64,000 bases of DNA, taken from positions 30,633,903 to 30,697,902 of the forward strand of contig CM074179.1 in assembly GCA_037179385.1 (NCBI GenBank), written 5' to 3'. Below the pieces are notes generated by a model. The model saw nothing but the letters and a program-made list of their open reading frames with translations. It had not been told where the DNA came from and did not search any database. Both the position numbers and the translations under genes were made by a program. Shown piece by piece: positions 56,694 through 64,000 of this stretch. Source of the DNA: Holothuria scabra (Eukaryota; Echinodermata; Holothuroidea; Aspidochirotida; Holothuriidae). The stretch's first letter is position 1. Every line of letters starts with the position of its first letter.

Positions 56694-57290
56694 CATCAGT
56701 CTGTAACGCCCGTACCGAACCCACGCATTAAAATGGTGAAGTCCCAGACTGATGTGTAGCAAATGGGCATTGTACATAGTTATATCCTGAAACACGTCAG
56801 TTTAATGTAATTGGGTTTGTAGTTAGTTTTGATTTGTGTTCGTCTGGTTTAGTTGTATTTGTACATTGTCCTGAGTGTTTTGCACATGGGTTGACACAAC
56901 TTATGTTTGCTGGCGCAGTGTGGATGGTTCGCGGTTGTGTTTTTGTCCGATCCGGTTTCGGTTCTAGTTTTTGCTTCTCCGTGCCCGTTTCTGTGTACGT
57001 AAAAAGAAATCCATACAGTCCTCACAACTGGACAAACTCAAGTAATACCCCGACCCGACTAAAGCAACCAACCAAAGTCTACGGTTGCTTTTTATTGCCT
57101 TTTTACAGATGGATTGATACGTAAATATTGGGTCATTTTTACTTCGATACAATATCAGTTGTAAACTTATTGACGCATTCATGGTGAATAAATGTCCTTA
57201 AAGATGTGTCACCGCTTTTTGTAGATGACGATTATTGCGAATCATAATTATTTTCATAGGGCCAGCAAAAAGTTACCACAACTAAGGGGC
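56694..57290. other. Probable continuation of the LINE relic; no gene
   Basis: Sequence downstream of the insertion; stops in all frames and no reverse transcriptase motif. Confidence 0.4.
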
Positions 57291-57298
57291 ATAACAAT
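57291..57298. repeat. Target site duplication ATAACAAT, left
   Basis: Differs at one base from ATAATAAT at 59974-59981. Confidence 0.65.
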
Positions 57299-59973
57299 CA
57301 CTAGCGTAGCCAGCGGGGGGGGGGGGGGCAAGGGGAGCCCCACAGAAATTTTGGGGACGCGATGGGCGATGTTTAAAAAATGAAGGAGAGCAAAAAAAAA
57401 AATAAATAAATAAAATAAGAAAAAAGATAAACGGCAAGAGGAGGGAGGGAATCGGGGGTTATTTTAGTTTTTCGGGTGGGGGCGCTCAGTCGTTACGATA
57501 AAGTATGCAGTCCCCGATGGCGACTAGTCTTCCCGATGGTTTACCTGTTTTTTTCTCTCAAGGAACATTTTCCCTAATAAGAACTCCAAATTTTCGGCGC
57601 GCTACGCACGCTCTAGGACTCACTCCAGTTTTTTCAATACTTCCATTCCACATATCTAGGGAGTGTAAGTCCTGTCAACCTTACCAAGTAACGGGTAGGC
57701 ACAGTACACAGGTTATGTAGAGGTCGTAAATTTCATCCCATATCACAAAGCCTAGTTGCTGTACTCTTTTGTGTGCCATGCGATAGTTCAGTTGGTGAGC
57801 GACTCACGGAGCATAGTTAAGTTATTTTATCGGGTATTCCAGGTGGTTTCGACACAATGTATGTTATCCCCGATACGGTCGACAACCCCTATAGTTTCTA
57901 TTTTTTTCTTTTTGTTCTTAATGAATACATGATAGGCTATGTTATTTTTGTAAGCCTGCCGAAAATTTTCGCGCGCTTCGCGCGCTTTGCAATTTCACGA
58001 CTCAGACTCAAAAGAACAATATCAGTGCGCAACTCGGCTTTTAAAATATTAAGTGATATTGTTCAAAATGTGCCCAGGCTTCAATGACATGGGATAGTTA
58101 GGTTCCTTCATATTCTCTTCTCATCACCCCCTCGACATAGGGGCTGTTGTGGAGTTTGTGGTCGCTGGCATGGTCCGCTCCCTGTCGGGAATAATCTGTC
58201 GCCTTCCCATGATCGGTTTCGTTATTTTGGCTTTCAGAAGAGTTTTTTCTGCGATAAAACCCAAAGTGTGCGGTACGCTTTGCACACTCTTCCTCAGTTC
58301 CGCTACCCAGAGCTAATAAAGTACAAACCCTTCCCATCTTTTCAAGTAAATTAATAAGTAGAATAAATGGATTAATGTACATATCGGGAATTTCATCCGC
58401 TCATTTCGCTAAACTTAGTTAATAATCTCTTGTGTCAGTCGTGCGGTACGGACTCGAAGAAGGAAGTACAATATAAGATGTGCCCGATAGGGCCCAAATG
58501 CCGGGACAATTGACCTATATAAGCTTTAAATAAATACAGATTCTTTTTAGGGTAGGCTAACCCAAAAAATTTTTGCCCGCTTTTCCACGGTTTAATCAGT
58601 GCGGAAATACCTTCCTTCAGCTTATACAAATTTAATGTCGTATATGTCTCGCAATGGCAGGTATGGTGCACAGGTTTTCTTCAAATCTCCCTCACCAACA
58701 CATGGGTGGCATCCTGGCTGAGGAGCTTGGGGTCGCTACCCACAATACCCCTCCCTCGTTCGGAAACTGGCCCTTCGTCGGGCAAATCCTGGCACCAAGC
58801 CTGGAGGGAAGACACATTTTTCCAGTTATGATTTGTATATGTGTAATGAAGCAATGAACTAAAAATGGAAGCTGCATTTTTTGAAGAGCGGCAACTATTT
58901 TGGAGGGGCCCCTCTATAACCCCCTGTGCTGAACACTGGAATCTAGTATAAAAAGAACAAAATATAGCACCATATTGCATCTAAGCTCTTCGAGACAGCC
59001 AAAAATTCCAAAGGGAGCGGGGGGGGGGGGGACACCCAGGGAGACAGGCTCGTAGCCAGGGGGTTCGCACTTACTCCCGTCCAGACCTAATTTTTTTATT
59101 TTTTATTTTTTTGTTTAAATGGAGTTTTGGCGTTTTTCAGGGCAAGATGTCAATTCCGCTGGTTTAGCCAATGTAAGCCTTATGAGTAGCTGTTTTGTTT
59201 CAGTGCAACGAAATTCCCTCGGGCCCCGTTGACTCGTACAGTAACCCTCTTACAGCCACATACTAACTTTCGAGGGAATAAGGAAAACATTGATACAAGA
59301 TTGAAAATGTCCAAAAATTCCAACTTAGGTGTTCACCAGATCGCTCAATTTTGATGTAAAATTGCAAAATCTCCTTGGGGTAGGAGGGGGAGAACCACTA
59401 CCTCTCCCTGTTCGGCCGCTCGGCTCCTCACTTGGGCGCTTCGCTCCCTCAGGTAAATGCCGCACCCCAGTGGCGGCGATGAGAAATGGAAAAGTGGGGG
59501 CTAAAGATATGTTCAACCCCTCAATATTTGACAAGTGCTCCATTAAGAAGCGGAGAAAAATTTGAAGTCGGGCTGAACATATTCTTGCTTAGAACGCTAG
59601 GGAAGTGCCGTTTCCGGCCATCTGAGGGGTTTGTAAAGCCAAAAATTTCCTGCTACGCTCCGCGCCAATCGATGGTAGAGCTCCGCTTAGAAACATGTAT
59701 TAACATTTTTCATAGACTGATTTTTTTTTTTTTTTTTGCATTAGCTTAGAATTTCAGAAATGAGATCCATATTTTCAGGCTGGGAACATGCAGCATCAAA
59801 CATTCGGGAAATGCCGTTTCCTGCCATCTGAGGGGTTTCTAAAACCAAAAATTTTCTTGTACGATCCGCGCCAACCGATGGTGGCACTCCGCTTAGATAG
59901 TCCTGTCGGTCAAAATTGGGGACGATGAGTCGACTTTGCCGCCCCCCACAAGAAAATCCTGGCTACGCCCCTG
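57299..59973. mobile_element. hAT-like element, 2675 bp, composite interior
   Basis: Left CACTAGCGTAGCCAGCGG; inverted right CAGGGGCGTAGCCAGGAT; flanks match 7/8. Interior blocks near 58930-59010 ('gaacaaaatatagcac', 'gagacagccaaaaattccaa') recur at about 46375-46440, and a block starting 'gtttcc(g/t)gccatctgagggg' occurs twice about 205 bp apart (59610, 59815). A third terminus-like CAGGCTCGTAGCCAGGG lies inside at 59045, suggesting nested or recombined copies. No transposase frame. Confidence 0.7.
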
Positions 59974-59981
59974 ATAATAAT
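59974..59981. repeat. Target site duplication ATAATAAT, right
   Basis: 7/8 match to 57291-57298. Confidence 0.6.
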
Positions 59982-61339
59982 GTTGGAAGGGCCTTTCATT
60001 CATACGGTTTGCAGTGGTCTACCCCGTCCATGCACTGCATCCGCGCTTCCACATGACTGACTCCGTCTGCAATGTCCTGAATGGGTCGATAATTGCTCAA
60101 TTGCAAGACCACCTTTTATATCATTTGTTTTACTTTTTAAATGTAATATAGAATTCGTTAAGGTACACAGTGAGTATTACGGACATTGGAGCGTAGCATA
60201 ATATTATCTAGGCCCATAATAAATTCATCAGCTTTAAATCACCAAATCATGGGCACAGTACAACGAATACATGGTACTTGAAAACATAATGGCCACTTGA
60301 AAATAAGATCAAATGTTAATATTTTCAAAGTCTGACCAACGAAGATAGTGAAAAGTATGAAGTGATTGTCATTATAGCCAATCAAGATAAAATACAAAAA
60401 ACACGACAGAAATAAAATCACGAAAAGACTGTTGGTATGACATCTACGGTGATATCCTTGGAGTCCTTCGTAAATCCATTTAAAACAGTGACATGATGCT
60501 TTGATGTATTTGGAAATTTAATTTTTTTTTTCGTCACCACCTTGTTTATCTTCATCGTAAATGACCAGGGAGTTACATTGTTTCATTTCGCTAAGGTTAT
60601 GACTCCATCATGTATCGTTCAGATGAGCAAATTATAAGAGTAGTTTTTTTCCCTTTTTTTGTTCTTTTTCAAAATGATTGCTCTCAAAAGTAAGTTCTTT
60701 CCATTAATTCAGGTTGTGGCTTTTTCCGATCATTTGATAATTATGAAAGAAACCAAATGTTCTGAGTGTTGTTTCGCGATTTCACGTTGAGGGATCCACG
60801 TAGTTTTAAAACGAATGTTCATTTGTTGGGTGGTCAGTATGAAATTTCTCTGATTCATGATCTTTAGATACTGCTTTCTTTACACTTTGAAATATTAATT
60901 ACCTTCCTGGATACCTGAAAATAATAAATAAGTTTTTGCTCTAAAAATAAATCAATATGAAATCCAAGGTATTATACAAACAGTGCAACCAAAATATATT
61001 GGTCCGGTCGGCTACCATCCTCGTCTAAAGGGTGCACTCAAATAAAGTTATGTCAGGTAAAAAAAGGAAACAAAGCTCATAACTACACCTTTTTGTTGAA
61101 AGCAATTATGGTGTGATTTCATAAACTTTTTATACTTTATTAGGAAACATTTGAAATAAATTTTTATTCTTGTTTCTTCAGGTATCCCAGGGAAATTCCG
61201 TATACCGTATGTAAATGTACCAACTGTGTGTCACTGAGTGGTTCCTCTTACTTCAGCACTTCCTACTGCCAACCCGTCATTGTAATGGTACCGGTACTAG
61301 TCAAGGGAGAATGCGTGAACAACGTCGCTAGGTAATTTA
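59982..61339. other. No gene seen
   Basis: AT-rich and unassigned. Confidence 0.5.
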
Positions 61340-61618
61340 AACGATCGCCGAGTCGTTTTTAGAAGAGTGAAAGTTGAAAAAATCACTCCAAAAGAACGGA
61401 AGTTAACTCCAAAAAGAGAAGTTTCAATCTTGATGGAGTGCCCTCTAAAACCAGTCTTAAAAAAGAGCGATCTCTGATGGCACTCGTTAAAAAGTTGATA
61501 TCCAACTCTTCTTGGAGTAAATTTCATTCTTTTTGGAAAGTTTGAATATTCGTGGAGCGAATGAACACTTTTCTATATTTAAAAGTGACTACATTTACTC
61601 TTTGGTTTTAAGAGTGTG
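61340..61618. repeat. GAGTG/CACTC motif cluster
   Basis: About ten 'gagtga', 'actcc' and 'ggagtg' words at irregular spacing, ending 'gttttaagagtgt' at 61605-61617. The closing word resembles the inverted end of ACACTCTTAAAA-type DNA elements, but no opposing end was found. Confidence 0.4.
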
Positions 61619-62978
61619 TGATTGCCAAAGTTGGTAGAAGCCACTTTGTGCTAGGAATAAAAAAAAAAAAAATTGACCATAAGTGGACGTACGTCCACTT
61701 TTGGTCTCGTATTTATTGTTTTAATACGTCAACGCATTTCTTTCCCCTAACACATTTGGGGTTTCTTGGCTTCTTTTGGTACACACTTTGCATTTTATTT
61801 AAATCAAAATTTAGTACAGCGCCATCTGTCATATACCTCTCCTGCAAAGAATTGAGATAACAGGCAGATCCTGTAGAAATGAGTTCAGTGTACCTTTCCA
61901 TAACTTTATTACTTTTTACAACGTAAAAATTTTCTATTGACATATTTAAACAAACTTATATAAAAATTATACCACTGTACCACAAAACCAGACTTGAAAA
62001 GATGGCACTAACCATTTAGAAAATAACTTTGCTTGTAGTGTACGTCCATGGACCAAACGCAAACATGTTTATCGACAAATTGTTATTTTTTTATTTTGTG
62101 GATTCCAGATATACCTTACACGAAGAGCCGGTATCTGTGGGATGTGTATGTGAACGTCCAAGTGATGATTAAAGGTTAACAATTGCCACAGGCTTCACGT
62201 GCTGTTATAACAACCAGCCTGGCGGTAGGCGTCTTAGAGTCGTTTGTTCTATATCATATCAAACACAACCTATTCATAAATCATGGATCTGTTTCCAAGT
62301 ATCAAATACAAAAAGCTATGGAATAGACTTTAGGCGTGTGTCGTATTTGTCAAATGTAAAATGACATCGACAACAAAGACCCATAGCAAGTATCTATCCC
62401 ACAATCCACTGCAAATGCAACTAATATATATATATATATATATATACATACATATATATATATATATATACTATATTTCATTCATTCCTATTTTAACAAT
62501 TGCGAAATTATATAATTACTTTTTTTCCAATTCCATATAAGTTGTACTTTTGTTGTAATTTATTTATCCATGTGATTTTGGAAAGTAAGGCTATGAATAA
62601 AAACGTGTACGCATTTCGTGGGGTAAACGTAAAAATGTACCAAAGTACCAAAAACTAGTTTTGAAAAAAAAAAAAATTCTGGTTAAAGTAAAATATAAAC
62701 TCCCGAAAAATTGCAATTTATTTAACTTCATTTAATTGATTTAATGATTGGAGAACTTAAAAGGAGAGTGATCGCAATAATCTCTTTTAAGCAGACTCAC
62801 GAGCCACCATCCTCATCATTCAAACCTGCGCCAATTAAAAAAGACTCATACAACTCATACAATTAATTGAAATTGTGTGATGTTTTTTCCCAAAGAACAG
62901 ACGAACATAGGATCAACGTCATCCGAATATTCTTATAACGCAATTTATAAAGGCTTGTTCAATACCAGAAGTATGTGG
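61619..62978. other. No gene; (TA)n at 62422-62471
   Basis: One TA microsatellite interrupted by 'tacatacat'; poly-A runs at 61661-61672 and 62664-62676; rest unassigned. Confidence 0.5.
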
Positions 62979-63277
62979 ATTGAGAAGTCCGATTCTCTTT
63001 CCCGTAAGAGTTCAAGTTCTCCTATCCTACCTCCTTAAAGCCCCTCTCATCACTGTCTAAAATTCGTCCTAATTCAGACATAATCTCAGCTTAATGCTAC
63101 AGGGTGAGCTAGGTAACAAGACCCCAACTTGTAATCATAACATTCTCATTACAGTATATGCTGTCTAACATGAACTTCGGTACTATGCAACTAGCTGTCA
63201 ATCAAAGAGCTGTACCAAGTAAGAATTTCTGTGGACTGCAACGAAATTGGTTTAGGGTGAAGACATTGGCCCTTTAA
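62979..63277. mobile_element. TTAA-target MITE family 2, diverged copy
   Basis: Interior words 'gttctcctatcctac', 'ataatctcagcttaatgct' and 'agctgtcaatcaaagagctg' match 33050-33365 and 36889-37191. The right end 'ttggccctttaa' is intact; the left TTAA is lost. Confidence 0.75.
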
Positions 63278-64000
63278 ACTAAAGAAAACACAAAAGAAGA
63301 AAAAAAATAATAAGCAGAGAAATGGAAGATTACACAGTAACGATAAATGTAATACATAGAGTGTTTAATAAAACCTTCACCGCAAAACTTAAAGATCAAA
63401 ATTAAATCCAAGATCGTCCCTGCGTCTCATCATTTTTAAATGACTCCATCCGTCAAAATCTTTCACCATTACTTTTGAATGGAATAATAGAGATGAAATT
63501 TCAACAACTAAATAAGCAACATTCTCATTTTTCCAACCGTTCAATAAGTTTCAGTGGGTAGAAATTTGACCTCAAAGAGAAGTTCTCCAATTAAACAGTT
63601 AAACAATGGCCTGGTTTTATGAGTAATAACAAATCTACATGCTACAACCAACGTTTGTCAGTGAATCTTTCATTTGCTCATACTTCGCATTATAAATGGA
63701 ATTAATAATGTTTGTGCATAAGTTCAAATTTTAATTGTTTAAGTTGTTGGCCAACTTTATTAATTATCTCTTCCACGGATCTTGGCCTCATGGACCAGTG
63801 GGTATGAGTACCCAAATGCGTTTCCATTAGACAATGTACGTAAGCTTTTTTGTGACATTTCATAATTTGAAGTAACTTTATGACCAGTAAAGCTATTGCG
63901 AAACAAATTTCTTTATTATAGGTAATTATCTACCATTTGTTAATTCCTCGGCAAATTCTCATGTATAATTTATTTATTGTAATTATTATATCATTCATTG
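63278..64000. other. No gene seen
   Basis: AT-rich and unassigned to the window end. Confidence 0.5.

Noticed and set aside
57770..57850. Box A-like word GATAGTTCAGTTGGTGAGCG
   Set aside because: No box B within tRNA distance; at most a SINE fragment, too weak to annotate.
57857..58087. 76-codon frame beginning MYVIPDTVDN
   Set aside because: It lies in the interior of a non-autonomous hAT-like element, contains palindromic CGCGCG words, and shows no transposase motif.

Overview
This window is eukaryotic and non-coding in character: no operons or ribosome binding sites, long (TA)n, (CA)n, poly-A and poly-G/C tracts, and almost every recognisable unit is a transposable element or a relic of one. 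The mix points to a marine invertebrate deuterostome, most likely an echinoderm: a CR1/L2-type LINE, Penelope-like elements with hammerhead motifs, many small hAT-like elements, TTAA-target MITEs, and frequent 'taggcctaggcc' words. That assignment is inference; no host gene identifies the species.

Layout. Positions 1-2021 hold the 3' part of a LINE with a frameshifted reverse transcriptase and an (ATT)n tail. Positions 2942-6502 are a complete non-autonomous hAT-like element with a perfect 8-bp target duplication and subterminal GAGTCC arrays. From 8.0 to 14.5 kb lies a (TA)n-rich zone: two 5'-truncated Penelope 3' ends in inverted orientation, each with a hammerhead-like motif, a second Penelope family represented by its GIY-YIG endonuclease domain, a perfect 83-bp palindrome, and an anticodon-less tRNA-like segment. 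From 14.6 to 19.6 kb are a hAT relic, a GAGTAC-array element and an 879-bp element with long terminal inverted repeats, an 8-bp target duplication and an internal C2H2-like reading frame. A 1250-bp solo LTR (21061-22310) contains a 55-bp minisatellite. From 22.8 to 43 kb there are TTAA MITEs, dispersed direct repeats, hairpin-forming repeats and a LINE endonuclease relic.

From 44.8 to 60 kb, four elements with hAT-type ends carry perfect or 7/8 target duplications (44785-46779, 50433-50818, 55099-56685, 57299-59973); a further small one lies at 42342-42619. The one at 55099 split a degenerate CCHC zinc-knuckle LINE ORF1 and itself contains a nested MITE.

Possible host coding sequence is scant: a phase-compatible pair of minus-strand exons (30422-30174 and 27962-27594) and a plus-strand exon ending in a good splice donor at 53668. 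None is recognised. The main value of the window lies in element boundaries read directly from target duplications, the inverted Penelope/hammerhead locus, and a hairpin-bearing tandem repeat present at two loci 24 kb apart. All coordinates of degenerate copies are approximate, and similarities between copies were judged by eye.
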